A stretch of 64,000 nucleotides of DNA from Phycomyces blakesleeanus NRRL 1555(-) (GCF_001638985.1 NW_017265134.1:3826653-3890652), one strand, 5' to 3'. Positions 12,831-24,727 are shown, numbered from the stretch's first letter. Made by a program: numbers and translations. Notes: generated from the letters alone by a model not told the origin.

Positions 12831-14159
12831 TATTATGTGCTACAAGAAAAAAAGAAGAAGAAAGGGCGAATTTTATACTGTTCATTTTTTTTTTCGGGTC
12901 TTGCAGCACTTTACTTTCAATATGCCAAAGATGATTGCTTTAATCGGAAGTATATCACGTCATCGCTACCATTGGGCGTATCCCAGACACACAGGTTATG
13001 TTGGTTCATGTACTTAATAATTACTATATATTTTAAATCTTTTTATTTTATTTTACCACAAGTCTAGATTCACAATACTCCTTGAGTACAATTATTCAGC
13101 TACTGCTATTGTAGCATAAAATTAAAATTTGCCACACACATACATACATATATACATACATATATACAACCAAACTATCGGTAGATAGAATTATTTTTAG
13201 TAAAAAGACAAATTTTCAAGAAAATAGCTTCTATTTTATGTTATATTACAAAATAAATAAACAATATTTAAGCAAGTAAACTATAAACACAAAATTATAA
13301 GCGCACATCGTCAAATCCTCTCTTTTTTTTTCTTTTTGAATAAGCTATTACAGTTTCTACTTGAGATTGAGACAAATTAGGAAATAGTTTAGGCGAATCA
13401 TAATTAATTTCTAGACAATAGTGGTCTTCTCCAGCATACGAGCCAAATTATCCCAAGTAGATTGGCTTTTCAATCCAAATATAGAAGTATAAATCCAGAA
13501 AGCAGCCATCTTTTCCAAAATGTAAAAAGCAAAGATTACTACTAAACTGTCCTGTAAAAGTTACATTTTATAAATTCTACAGATATAAGATAATGCGTAA
13601 AGACGGTTATATTATTGAAAGAATTGAAAGAATTGAAATAAGGTCTTTAGTAGACTGCATCTGATGTTGAACGTATCTCTAAAATAACGGCAAATCTTCT
13701 TTGGGACATTTGGATTTTATTTAGCAAGCCCTTTTGAGGCCGGCGAATGTTCAGAGCCAAATTACGTTTTTAGAACAAAGTGAAAATTATATCATACAGC
13801 CTACTGCATAAAATAATTTAATAGCTAAATTTGCAATTATTCACTTTTTTCCATTCTTAAATAATTTGGCCCGTATGTTGGAGAAGACCATAGATAATGT
13901 CGTTAAAAGTTCTAAACTATTGCTCCCAAAAAAAAAATAAGGACAAAGCATGTCTCACATAGTTTCCCTGGAATATTCTGTTCATCTTTCCTCCATGATA
14001 CATTGAATAAATAAGCTGTATCTCCATTTTTCTGGCGTGTTCAGAATATTTAATGACACTATCTAATATGCTTACCTTTTGTAGACAGATCGAGAATGAA
14101 ATTTAGACAAAGAGAAATAAGTTTTCAAACAAAGTAGACATATATTCAGACATTTTACC
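12831..14159. other. Repeat-rich intergenic region with unrecognised coding-like remnants
   Basis: No intact gene. On the minus strand two short coding-like stretches sit next to each other in different frames at about 13300-13520 (one ending WDNLARMLEKTTIV then stop, one ending KKKRGFDDVRL then stop). They suggest the end of a decayed gene I cannot name. Part of it is duplicated in inverted orientation about 410 bp away (see the repeat entry). TACA/TATA microsatellites lie at about 13135-13170. Confidence 0.4.
13414..13901. repeat. Short inverted duplication (about 40 bp arms)
   Basis: The reverse complement of 13414-13451 closely matches 13861-13901 (shared core AATTTGGCYCGTATG, then GGAGAAGACCA), with three or four substitutions near one end. 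The left arm reads on the minus strand as part of a coding-like stretch (WDNLARMLEKT). This looks like a partial inverted duplication of a decayed gene and not transposon termini, because similarity stops abruptly on both sides. Confidence 0.6.
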
Positions 14160-16784
14160 TGTAATTGTCTAAATGGCTCAAAGAGACAGCCTGTTTGCGT
14201 TACAGTGATTGGATCGTTTTTGTTATTGTTGTTGCTGCTGCTGACTGCTTCTTGTTTGCTTGCCTTTATCAGATCCTTGGAAAGCCGTCGGTCGATGGGT
14301 TCCTCTCCAAGTTGACAAAGCAACTGTTATCATATTTTTTGCAGCATTAACATCTTCTGCCACAGTATATTACAGGTTTTACAGACCAGTACACTGGAGC
14401 CGCGAATGTGATTTGCAGACTCTAGATTCTTCGCTTACCAATTGTTGCACGTCTTTGAGATATTCTATTCATCTATTGTAACAGCGACAAGACCTCCATC
14501 TCTCTCTCGTTTCTTCAAAGCCGTACCCATAATTTATGTCACTCCACATCGGTTATTCTTTAATCTTACCAAGCCCTTTCCAAACATCCCGGCCCCAAAA
14601 ACAATTAACGAGATCTTTGTTTTTTCTTCTTTATACGGGAGAGGTTTTCACTTATTTAAGCTGTCCAAAAAGAAAAAAGAAAAACGTTAAAAATTTCAAC
14701 CAAAGAAAGAAGAAAAAGAAAAGATTAATTACTCACTTTGTTGGCTTGTTGGGTTTAGGGTTTGTGGCTTCTTCCTTATTTTTCTTTTTAATCTTATTTT
14801 TTCTTCTCCTCTTGTTATACTTGCTATCTCCGTTTATCAGTACGTTCACCATTTGCTCGGAAGCTTTCTGGGACCTTTGATATCAAAGAAACTGATATTT
14901 GGCAGTGCTAATGCCATAAATATCATATAACATGTCCAGGTGAGCGAAAATATACTGTACGCGGTCAACATATGTTGCATGGGAGATTGTCTTGTGGGAT
15001 GGTATATGACTTTCAATGGCTTCAATTCCATTTTGCTTTTTCTGCCCAACTTGAGCTGCATGGTCTTGTCGGCCCTGTCATATTGTAGTATTCGTGATTT
15101 GTGCCCTGTAGTAGACTATGCACTTTGGTAGATAATCCCTCTGCTGCAATGAAAACGGCCTTTTGTCCAGGGCCGACAAAAACTGGCTTAAAGTTGTGTT
15201 ATACCTCAATGAACTCAAAATCTGACAATTCAATTTAAATTGTGCTATTTCTTACTTCGATGGGAGTTGGGTTCCTCTTGTAGAATAGGCAATCAATGGA
15301 AAAATCCATTTGATCTTATTAAATTTCCAAACATGATTTGATTGTTGCCATTTGGCTTAAGGCCAGAGTTAAAAAAAAAATAACAAGGCTTATTCTTCCC
15401 TGCTAAACTGACAATAATGTATATATACCTCTTGCACCCCAGTTTAAGAAAATTGATTACGTTTTTGAACAATAAGAGTTACTTATTGCATCCTCTTGGT
15501 AGTGGTCGGGACAAAAAGCAGGATAGTGCATTTGCACTAATAGCTATTGACCAAAAGTGGAAAGATGGTTTTGGAAATAATACAAATAGTCTTGGTAATG
15601 GAAGCCGGGTACAACGAAGGGATTATGGTTTGTATGTTTTAGCTCATACTCGAACAAGATTTGCGAAAATGCAGAGATATGCTTCTCAGGGTGTGCTGAT
15701 AGAGTAGCGAAAGTCACTTTGTCTGGGAGGTGGCTTTTCAACAACTGGCGGATGTTTGTAACTAATGATTCTTGAAGCTCTTGTAAAGTCGATGCACAGA
15801 TTGGGTCTCCAATACAAACAAAATGATAGCCAATATTCTTCAGATATACTATAAATACTCTTTGGAGATATATTCTAAAATTTATAAAAGTATAAATTTT
15901 ATAGTAATATTGCCAATTTCTTTTTTTTAGAAAAAACAAGAATATAATGACTTACCACTAATACGTTTTGCAGCGTATAGTGAAAATACATCAGTAATTG
16001 TTTCTCAAAGTTTTATACTATATGACTGGTATAACAGCCTGCAGGTTCAGTGAAAGCTTCGGACAGACATTGGCTGGCCCCGCTTTGTAGACTTTGGTTG
16101 TATATGGCATTTGTAATCAAGGCTCTATAGATATTCCAGGACTGTACAAGATCTGATGGTACATTAGCGCTCTTTGTTACTTTTCTGCCATTAACAAGTT
16201 GGCACACTGAGTATCAAAATGCTTGTTTGTAAATATAGTTAGGTGTTAAATTATGAGAAGATGTAGAGCAGAAGCTGTTTATGAACATCGTTGCCCTGGA
16301 TATGATATTATGGATATCATTTGAAGTGATAATGATCTTATTTATCAGTAGCTCTTTACATTCATTGTTGACAGCAGTATCTAATGAGAGTTCTCGCGTG
16401 AAACCTTGGTAAGGAAATCCAAGATTGTTTGCAAACTCCTTGGACTTTGATAGTATATGATTAGGGCATTCATGAAATTGCAATGTACTGTCGCCCTCTT
16501 GTTGACTATTTCTGCAAAGAATTATGGAAAGATCAGAGTCAAATTTTTCTTTTAACTTTACATTTACTTTCCTTGAGACCCAAACTTTGGCTTCTTTCGG
16601 TTCTACTGAATGTCCTAACTAATAGTAGTAATTAAAAAGAAAAAAATCCATTAGCATGAAGAGTGTATATAGAAAAGACAAGTTTAAATATGTACCATCG
16701 TCAACTGAAGCTTCTTTTTAAAAATGTGCCTTTATAATACTTTTTATTCGCATGTCCTCTTTCTTCACAATTCTCACACATCAT
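14160..16784 (-). pseudogene. Decayed Fanzor/TnpB-like (OMEGA) RNA-guided nuclease gene
   Basis: Fanzors are eukaryotic relatives of TnpB/Cas12 carried by transposons. Read 5' to 3' on the minus strand: a CENCEERGH zinc-knuckle-like start (16784); a long frame over 16618-16240; the same frame continuing after a TGA to YTSHI (about 16013); a segment at 15939-15544; a RuvC-I-like GPGQKAVFIAAEG (about 15181-15141); a conserved helical stretch HATYVDRVQYIFAHLDMLYD; a FGAGMFGKGL block (about 14605-14575); then VTIDE-stop-NISKTCNN (about 14483-14440), CKTC (14383-14372) and DVNAAKNM (14354-14331). The last three match the TnpB/Fanzor zinc ribbon and RuvC-III. It is broken by several in-frame stops and at least two frameshifts, and one ribbon Cys reads as Trp. 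Family placement rests on motif order, not on a search. Confidence 0.72.
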
Positions 16785-17153
16785 ACTTATAGCAAAAGAT
16801 ACAGGATTATAAATGATATGAACTTGATTGAATCAATTGCTATCTTTTGCCTTTAAAAGGATCATCTACGTTTTCTTCAGACTTTTTTTTTGTTGATTAT
16901 TGAAATTATTTCATGTAGTCTTTGTTAAAACAAATAATTGTCTATAGAAATGAACACCAAAAAATAATACATAAATGATGTTCGAGATATTTGGGATTGT
17001 TTTTGGGTTAGTATCTCAATAATGGGAAAAGTAGATACTGTGAGAGTGTTATTTATTAAAGAGACAAAATAATATTTGGTGTGGACAGACTAAAAGTTCA
17101 AAAAAAGTTCAAAAAAAGGGCAAAAATTTAGGCCATTTTATTGGATGAGAGTT

Positions 17154-17229
17154 TTAATTAATTTTGCCCTTTTTTTGCCCTTTTTTTGAAGGTTCAAAAA
17201 AAGGGCAAAAAAAGGGCAAAATTAATTAA
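17154..17229. repeat. Perfect 37-bp palindrome in the transposon 5' subterminal region
   Basis: Arms 17154-17190 and 17193-17229 are exact inverted copies separated by 2 bp (GG). Each arm has TTAATTAA at its outer end, two TTTTGCCC-type blocks and TTGAA at the spacer. It lies 50 bp inside the left terminal repeat of the Harbinger element and would form a 37-bp stem. The same GGGCAAAA blocks occur near the right end and in the short relative at 28921-29047, so they are probably transposase-binding subterminal repeats. Confidence 0.9.
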
Positions 17230-17409
17230 CGGCTATGATTGGCCAGTTTTCGTCTGATACTACTTGCATGATAATATCATGCATCCCTTCTAGTTGCATT
17301 ACACTTAAATAGCAAACGACAATTTAAAGCATATATACTTGCTATAATTAAATACTAGCGTGTATAAAAGTGAGAAATATATTACTCTTTTACTTATTAT
17401 CTTAAAAAA

Positions 17410-18852
17410 ATGCCGCATACTCCAATAAATATACTCGCAAAATCAACTTTGGATGCATCTGCAGCTATCACTCAACACACGTTGAAGAAGATGATCAAGA
17501 TGTTGTCCGACTCTAATGTCATTGCTTGTGAGGAAGATCATGACACGTACAAAGATTTTGCAAGCATATGCAAATTAAAGCTACAACAGGAGAAATTGAT
17601 GGTTACGAAGGTCCAAGACAAAATCAGCAAAGGACGCTATTTTTTCAAAGGGCAAAACAAGACCAAGAAACTTGTAACTCAAAAAGAAAGATTGAATTTT
17701 CTGCTTGCCTTGGATGAAAGCGGCTTCCTGGAAGAGTTTCGAATGAGCAAGAGCTCTTTTTATAAGCTGTATGATCTTGTAAAAAACCACGAGCTTTACC
17801 AACAATTGTCAGGATTTTACTCGATCGATGTTAGACTACAGATTTCCATTGTTCTTGACCGATTAGGATCAAATGGTAATTCTTCGTCAAGTGGCCGTTT
17901 GGCAAGACGTTCTGGAATAGGAAGTAAGTAACTCAGGATAATAGTCTACGACTGTTTACCCACATATACAAAAGCAAATTTATTCACCTGTTTCCTACAA
18001 TAAAAACAAATAGAGGGCTCTATCGAGAATATAACAACCAGATTCTTCAAAGTAATTCTCTCTTTAGAGCGCAAGTTCGTTTATTGGCCAACCGAATCTG
18101 AGAAAGCAGAGATAAAACGAGCAAATGAATATTCATTAGGATTTCCAAACCTTGTTGGGTTTCTTGATGGATGCTTATTTAAGCTGGCAAAAGCACCATC
18201 GTGGGAGCCAGAGCAGTTTTTCGGTCGCAGATCCGCTTACTGTGTAAACAGTGTCGCAGTGTGTGATCATAGACGCATAATCCGATACATGTCAACCGGT
18301 TTCTTTGGAAGTTCGCATGATATGCGTACTTTGTCTGAGTGTGAGCTTGAAAAATTCCCAGAGCGATTCTTTTCTGATGACGAGTATGTGTTGGCAGACG
18401 CGGGGTACAAGGCTACGAACTATATTGTTCCAATCAAAAAGAAGCCAAGAAACAGTGAACTCTCGTTAGCAGACCAAGAGTTCAACACCAAGATCTCGAG
18501 CATGCGAGTAAAAATTGAGCATGCATTTGGAATCTTAAAAGAGAGATTCTACTCTCTCAAATCAATCCCTGTAAGGATAAAAAGAAAGGAAGACGTTGTA
18601 AAGGTTAACGCATGGATTCGGGTTTGCGTAGCCTTGAACAATTTCCTGATGTGTCAAGATGACGACAAATGGTCTCAGGAAGCCAAGCGTCGATGGGAAG
18701 ATAGAGAGAAAGCTGAAGTTGAACGCCTGCGGAAGACAGGATATTCAGAGGAGTCTGGTGTAGTAGATGGATCCCAGAATATAGACGGAAATACAAGGTG
18801 GATCCAGACACAACGTGTTGTTATGTCAAAAGAGAAGAATAAATCTTCTTGA
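17410..18852 (+). CDS. PIF/Harbinger transposase (HARBI1-like DDE nuclease), 2 exons
   Basis: Catalyses cut-and-paste transposition with its Myb-like partner. Exons 17410-17923 and 18014-18852 join in phase (ending GIGKGSIENITTRF) to 450 aa. The N-terminal half has a helical region (about 80-150) followed by the HTH-like KGSIENITTRFFKVI. The DDE nuclease domain carries the acidic residues in FLDGCLF, LADAGY and EHAFGILKERF, with spacing usual for DDE_Tnp_4. The C-terminal tail is charged. The frame is open and the catalytic residues are all present, so the gene is potentially functional. The ATG at 17410 follows an AT-rich leader within the left subterminal region. The downstream Myb-like gene points towards it. 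Confidence 0.93.
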
Positions 18853-19190
18853 ATAAAGAAAATAAACTTTGATCATTCTAAATACATTAAAAAAAACAGA
18901 AGTATTAGCTTTTATATCTATTAGATAGATCTCACTTTTCGGCATTTGACAGCTGTAATTAAATAGATATTTTGTCATTATTTATGTTCTTCTCTTTCTT
19001 TAATATTTTATTATCAAACTATTTTGAAGACGTAAGTAGAAGATCAATTTTGCCTGCTTTAATGATAGTATTTTTATATAGTCTACATGCCTTTACATTT
19101 TTTTAAATAAAATAACATTAGTTCTGAGAATTTGTATATAAATATATATATAAATTAAACGCATAGTATAAATAGAAGAAATACAATTTA

Positions 19191-20253
19191 TTAATTAAGG
19201 TATTGATTATACACCTCTTCTAATTCATTCTTAGTCTTCTCCTCAGACCAGTCAAATGTTTTTGCCATAAGGATCACTCCTTTTACCCGCTGCTCGCATT
19301 GAAGCTCTTTTTGCAGCTTCTCCTTCTGGTTCTTGAGCTCTTCCTCGTACTTTGATTCTAAGAGCGATATCCGGGCATCATTGAACTCTTTTATACCATG
19401 CCCAATATCCTCTATGCTCTTGACTGATCTTTTTGCCGTGTTCTTCACAATCTTGCCAAAGAATTTAGGGCGTCTTTTGCCACTGTACGCACTGGCGTCA
19501 GAGTGCTCGGAGGTGCTGCTTTCACTATTGCTTTGGACAATGGCCTCTCTCTGAGAACTGATCTCATTGCTGACATCAGCTCCCTGTTCTTCTTGGTCTT
19601 TGCAGCTTTTGCTGCTCTCACTGGCTTCGTCACCTCCATCATTTTCACCGTCTTCACCGTCTTCATCCTTGCTCATGTCTTGGGCTTTGTTTAAGTCCAA
19701 GGGCGTTGTTGTATTACATACAGCAGGTGACTTTGCCTTACTTTCACCAAGTACTTTTCTCATCTGCGTGAAGTTTGGGCATATATCATTAAGATATACT
19801 TATAAAAAATAATTTAAATTGTTTAGATGTTTGTTTTAACTTATACGTAACAATATTCATACCTTCAAGCTCATCTTTTTCACGTTGAGACATTTCTTCT
19901 TCGCTAATTCTCATTGTGCTGTCTTCCCGGGCTTTGAATGCAATAGGATATTGCTTGGTTATCAAATACGTCAGCTTGCTTTTTATTTGAGAGCTGGTGC
20001 GCTTCACACCCTGCTTGTCAAAATACTGGCAGCAGTCGTTGATCACTCTGGTCTTGCTGACCTTGACCTTCTTCCCGTTCTTGAAGCCACCAAGGTACTT
20101 CCTCAGATTGTCTGCGTCGTCTTTCAGCAGAAAGTACTGCAGCCGATCAATCGATGACAACCCATCTTTACCACCATCTGGCTTCATCCAGGAATGTGAC
20201 TGATTGTCATCTTCCTGATGAGAAACGAACTCAATAGCGCTGGGGGTGGACAT
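19191..20253 (-). CDS. Myb/SANT-like DNA-binding partner protein of the Harbinger element, 2 exons
   Basis: In PIF/Harbinger elements a second protein with a trihelix/Myb-like fold binds the subterminal repeats and helps the transposase enter the nucleus. Exons 19191-19798 and 19863-20253 join in phase to 332 aa. The N-terminal part (about 25-120) is a lysine-rich helical domain (FLLKDDADNLRKYLGG, then KRTSSQIKSKLTYLI) consistent with a Myb/SANT-like fold. The middle is acidic and Ser/Asp/Glu rich, and the C-terminus is a coiled coil (ESKYEEELKNQKEKLQKEL). It converges with the transposase gene inside the same pair of terminal repeats. The fold assignment is by pattern and context; no single motif is diagnostic. 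Confidence 0.75.
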
Positions 20254-20813
20254 ACTTTTATTACAATAGTTTAATGTAAGGTACAGGCGATACAAGAAGA
20301 TAATTTTTTTTATAGAAAAAAAGACGAAAAGGATGGAGTTAAAATGAAGGTAGATGAGTATTGATTATTATTTATAACTTTATGAGTAATATATACTGAC
20401 AAGCTATTTTGGCTAAAATGTTATACCTGTAATAAATGGATTTGTAAAAAAAGTGGTGTAGATAATTAGATTATGAGATGGAGAGAGGTTTGAGCTCAAG
20501 AAGAATGATTTTTATTGATGAGAATTGTTAAGAGTTCTTGTATTGATGGGGAGGACTTTTAGAGACAGGGGATATCGTTTGCATACGTATGCTTTGACGA
20601 TATGCAGATACAGATTCAAGCAGTGAAAGATTCTGAAGAGTTGTAATTGGATAATATAAACAAATTCGTCTTTATCCACAACAAAACAGACTTCTTTATG
20701 TTGATATATTTGAATATGAAGCATTGACTATGCTTACTGACAGTGACAGCATTATGAGCATAGCATTACCTAATATGTATTTTGAACTAATTTTGAACTT
20801 TTTTAAAAAAAAA

Positions 20814-20912
20814 GGTGTGGACAGTCATAATTAAAGCTGATTGGCTAAGTTCAAGATGGACTTGTTTTACCCTTTTCTTGCCCTTTTTTTGAACTTTTAG
20901 TCTGTCCACACC
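20814..20912. mobile_element. Short non-autonomous Harbinger relative (MITE-like, 99 bp) at the right end
   Basis: A second copy of the terminal GGTGTGGACAG lies at 20814-20824, facing the right terminal repeat, with AAA on both sides of the pair. The 99-bp segment has the termini of the family and an ATTAAAGCTGATTGG stretch resembling the subterminal region of the left end. It could be a tiny element inserted at, or replacing, the right end of the large transposon, or an internal duplication of the terminus. Confidence 0.55.
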
Positions 20913-20915
20913 AAA

Positions 20916-22920
20916 TGTGTTTTCAGCAAATAATATACCCATAAGATATAATTTTCTTTGAAAGCTTTTCTTTTTGCTTTTGTTAATAATAGGTGCAATA
21001 TACACTTTTCCAATATTTCCTCCACAATCTATAGAATTATGGCCAAGTTGCGTGTATTTTTTTTTAAAAAAAATTCAAATAGCATAGTCATACATTTGGA
21101 TTTATTTTGAGCAACAAAATCTACCTTTTGAACATCTTACACACAAAATACACAATGTTTTATATAGTAGAAAAAAATAAAGCAATTGAAATGAATATTT
21201 ATATTTTAGCTAGTGATCTATCAGCATAGTCTGTAGGTTAATGAACTAGATAATTACTATACAAAAAGGTTTGATTTTGATTTTGATTTATTTTGCCTTT
21301 TGATCTTTAATTTTTCCAAGTAGATTAAAGAGCACTAAATACCACATTATTTCCCAAAAAGAGACTACGTTTACTATGACATTGTAACAGTATACTAATA
21401 ATAGCCTGGTATGCTGAAGAGCATCACACCTAGTACTATTCCGTAAGCACTCTATGTAAAGAACAAATCATCAATCTAAGTATGATTCGAATGCATGGTA
21501 AGCAATACAATAACAATGGCGTCCCCTTTCTTTGATAAAATAATCTTTAACAGATTTGAACCGAAATATCAAAACACCAAATTGAAGATCCCTTTTCCAA
21601 AATCTTTTCTGCCTATAGCCCATATCACCTAGCCTCATGTCCTTTCGTGTCTTTTCATGCCCTTTTCTCCGTTCAAAGTCTTTGTGGTATCTCTGGCAAA
21701 ATTCAATGTCACGTTCTCCAAGTTCCCATACCAAATTTCTGCCTTTTCTGTTTGTTTTGTCGATACACAGATGATATCAGTTTGATTGAACCGATTGTCC
21801 TTTGTTATTTTGGTCCAATTTAGTACCGTTAGCATTCACCAGTTGCTCAATGACAAAATGCTTAACATGCATCTTTATAAAGATGTTGAGGACCTGTAGC
21901 GTTTCTAGTTGTGAAAAAGGCATGTCCACTAGTAGTTACCCAGTTTAATAAGCGTCAGAGCAACAAATCGTGACTTCCCATAATATTATAAATTTAAGCT
22001 GGCCATAACGGAGAGACATGTACTTAAAAGTATGGTTACTGATTGTTGTACTCATCAGCTTTAGTTTTTGTAGCAAGTGTGGCAGGTGTGTAAGTTTGTA
22101 AATTCGCGGGGGAACAAATATCTGAAAAAGATATATATAGTGATCGCAAGACTAGACAATGATCCAAGATATTTAAAATGTCAATTTCACCACAATAGCT
22201 TATGTACAATTGAGTTAACCTTTGATAATATCTAAAAAGAACTGTCCCTCTCTCCAAAAGAGACCTGCTTTCGATATACAGAACGTCTAAAGATACGGAA
22301 AAATGCTGTTCCAGCTGTCCACATTTTTCTTGTTTGCTATTTCAGCATCACAAGTAGTCTCAACATGTTTTAGCCTTACGTTAAAGTGTTGAATATTCTC
22401 GTGAAACGAATCAAATGCCCAGTAATTATATCTAGTGATAAATGTTTTTGCTGTCTGTAAATAAGGAAAAAATCGATCAAGCGTGGACAGGATTTTAGGT
22501 TGACTCGAATCCAGCTGTTCACTGTAGATTTCTTCTAATAATTTCATGGCAGTATGGTATTTTGTGAGGGCAATACTGGAAATGAAGTGTCGCAATACAT
22601 GATGACTAATTTCTTGAATATCAACGTGTACAATGTGTCATTTTTCATTATATTGATAGCTGTCCACTTTAAACACAAGCAAGTGTACATGGACATGATA
22701 ATCTTAGTATTAAATTGTATCTCCATCAAGCAAATTATCAATTTATTGTTTTTGTTGTTGTTGTTGTTTATTTTTCTGGTGAGCTTTATAATTAACGAAA
22801 AAGAGGGAAAAAATGTCCTGCGTCAGGGAGCATACAACGAGGCAATCCTGCAACGACTAACAGCTTCGTTTGGCATTTTTGACGGCTATAAGACACTCTT
22901 AAGCTAGAAGCAGAGTTATA
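20916..22920 (-). other. Degenerate region with weak coding-like traces
   Basis: No intact gene. On the minus strand, stretches at about 22740-22036 and 21840-21471 read partly like protein (for example RLTQLYISYCGEIDILNIL, which has LRR character) but are interrupted by many stops and frame changes. They may be remains of F-box/LRR-type and other Mucorales multigene families. This is a weak inference from pattern only. A T/A homopolymer palindrome lies at about 21056-21073. Confidence 0.25.
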
Positions 22921-23889
22921 TGATTAGAAAACGTTCTTGTTGTATCCAAGTTGCAAACAAACAGCCCAATTCATTCTACCCTTAATCTCCTTCTTGAAGT
23001 CGACAATAAAATTGTAATCTTCCTCAGACCTTGTCCCATTTCGAGTAATGGCACGACCTTTCATTGGCAGTTTATCAGGATATTCCAGATCTTCCGATGT
23101 CGTATCATCGTCGTCATAGGAGTATCGTCGTTTCAACATGGTATTGCATTCAATTCTCTTTGTATAATTATTTTTAATTTGGAGGTCATTCTCTGATCAT
23201 CCACATAGTCTTCTAATTTTCGAAATAGTTTCTCATTAGTGGTGCAAGCGGTTTTCATGGTTGTAATAAAATTTGATTCAAAAGGTAGTTCCACAGCCAT
23301 AGCGGAAAGAGAAATTTTGTACAAAGCCACAATGGTTGGATCTTGATGATGACTATGGTCATATACTGTTGGCTGTTGTTCCGTAAGAAAAAGGGACAGC
23401 GCAAGTATTGGATTTAATGGAGTATCGATCACAAGGTTGGAAGTCGTGTCCTTAGACACCATGAAGCAACTTTTGGCCCAGCCTGGACACGACATCGAGT
23501 AAAGCCACGGCCTTTGGTTTGATAAAGGAGAAAAATGAACAAGGCTGTTTTTAGTGGATGACTTGATGCCAAATATCAGAACGACAGGTAAAGATTTGTA
23601 AACGTTGCAAATTTTAAGCGAGTACGAAATCACTCAGCAAAAAGACCCCATTGAGTGTGTTTTGGATTTCAATTAAAATTGGTGGTAATCCACTGGTCTC
23701 CAAACGTGGCAGATAAACAATATCTGACCTCATGTTGTTCCAATCTGCATCTGTTACGGTATATGTTCTGGGCGGTGCGTTCAGCAATGTATTTGCAATA
23801 AAGTCTACGACTGTTGCATGTTTTAAAACCATTTTAGTTGGCTTGTCTAAACCGGGCAAGTAGTCTATAGGAAGCTTCATGGTTATCAA
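22921..23889 (-). pseudogene. Frameshifted copy of a PD-(D/E)XK-like family gene
   Basis: Homologous along its length to the intact gene at 29363-30397. Shared features are SDIVYLPRLE...LPPILIEIQN at the start (SDVVLVPK...LAPIIIEFQQ in the other copy) and a conserved end, MNWAVCLQLGYNKNVF versus MDWRLCLKEGKKRF. The reading frame changes twice, near 23625 (after GVFLLSD) and near 23137 (after ELNAIP), so it cannot give a full-length protein without correction. The D...E-x-Q pattern resembles the PD-(D/E)XK nuclease core in which Q replaces K. Start ATG probably 23880 or the alternative at 23889. Confidence 0.6.
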
Positions 23890-24299
23890 ATCTTGATCTA
23901 CAAAAAAAATTATGTGATATTAGTTTCGAGTATTTTTAAAACGAACAATCAACCATCAATATCATTTGCATCCATGACAACGGGATAAGAAAATAAAAAC
24001 AAATGAATAAGAGTGAGAAGAAAGATTGCAAATGGCTAAAAAAGATGCGAGATATAAACCAAAGTGACAAAAAAAAGTTTTTCTTGGGAAAAAATATCCC
24101 ATAACACCCATAACACCCATAACATCCGTAATATACGTAACATACGTAATATCCTTTGGCTATAAAACGGTTATAGCTTCTATGTATCTGAATTGAGGCT
24201 AATAAATATAATACAATTGATTAATTACTTGTTTGGTTGGTTGGTTAAGTGAAAGACGGGAAAACGATAAGTATCAAAAAAGGGTTTATATTTATAAGA

Positions 24300-24683
24300 T
24301 TATAATTTAGTTGTATTGTGATGTAATGTAAGCCATGTGTATGTAAATGTCATGAACAACTTTATTAGCATTTGTCTTTTTGTGTGTTCAATGAACTTTA
24401 CCTTGAGAGAATCAAAAGCAAGTTCCATTGAAGAAGTAGCCAGACTTGAAGGCCACCACTTTTGATTGGTATCAAAAAATCTATTGTTATCCCCCAGAAT
24501 ATTAGTAACAAGAACCAAGAAAAAAACAACGTACGTAAAGAGTGGTTTTAGTGTTGCTCTAACAGCACTGCCGTTAGCTTTGTTGGACATAAGCACGAAT
24601 TTATTTGGAGCCAAGAGATCGACTGTATTTTTATCGAGAATCCAAGTATGAACATTCGTTGGTGCAGGTCTAATACACCAATC

Positions 24684-24727
<44 letters not shown>

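Larger units (their letters stand above)
17075..20915 (+). mobile_element. PIF/Harbinger DNA transposon, apparently autonomous (3.84 kb)
   Basis: The ends 17075-17107 and 20883-20915 are perfect 33-bp inverted repeats beginning TTTGGTGTGGACAG. Inside are a PIF/Harbinger DDE transposase on the plus strand and a Myb/SANT-like protein on the minus strand, the classic two-gene layout of this superfamily. Subterminal DNA at both ends is rich in GGGCAAAA / TTTTGCCC motifs. No clean 3-bp target duplication is visible: the flanks are ATA and TGT, or TTT and AAA if the element starts at GG. The insertion may be old, or the right end may belong to a short relative nested there (20814-20912). Both open reading frames are intact. 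Confidence 0.9.

Noticed and set aside
14536..14880. 114-codon plus-strand frame with hydrophobic end
   Set aside because: Poly-Lys and poly-Leu/Phe from homopolymers, antisense to the Fanzor-like remnant.
21475..21500. GATTCGAATGC as a tRNA T-loop
   Set aside because: No acceptor or anticodon stem pairs around it.
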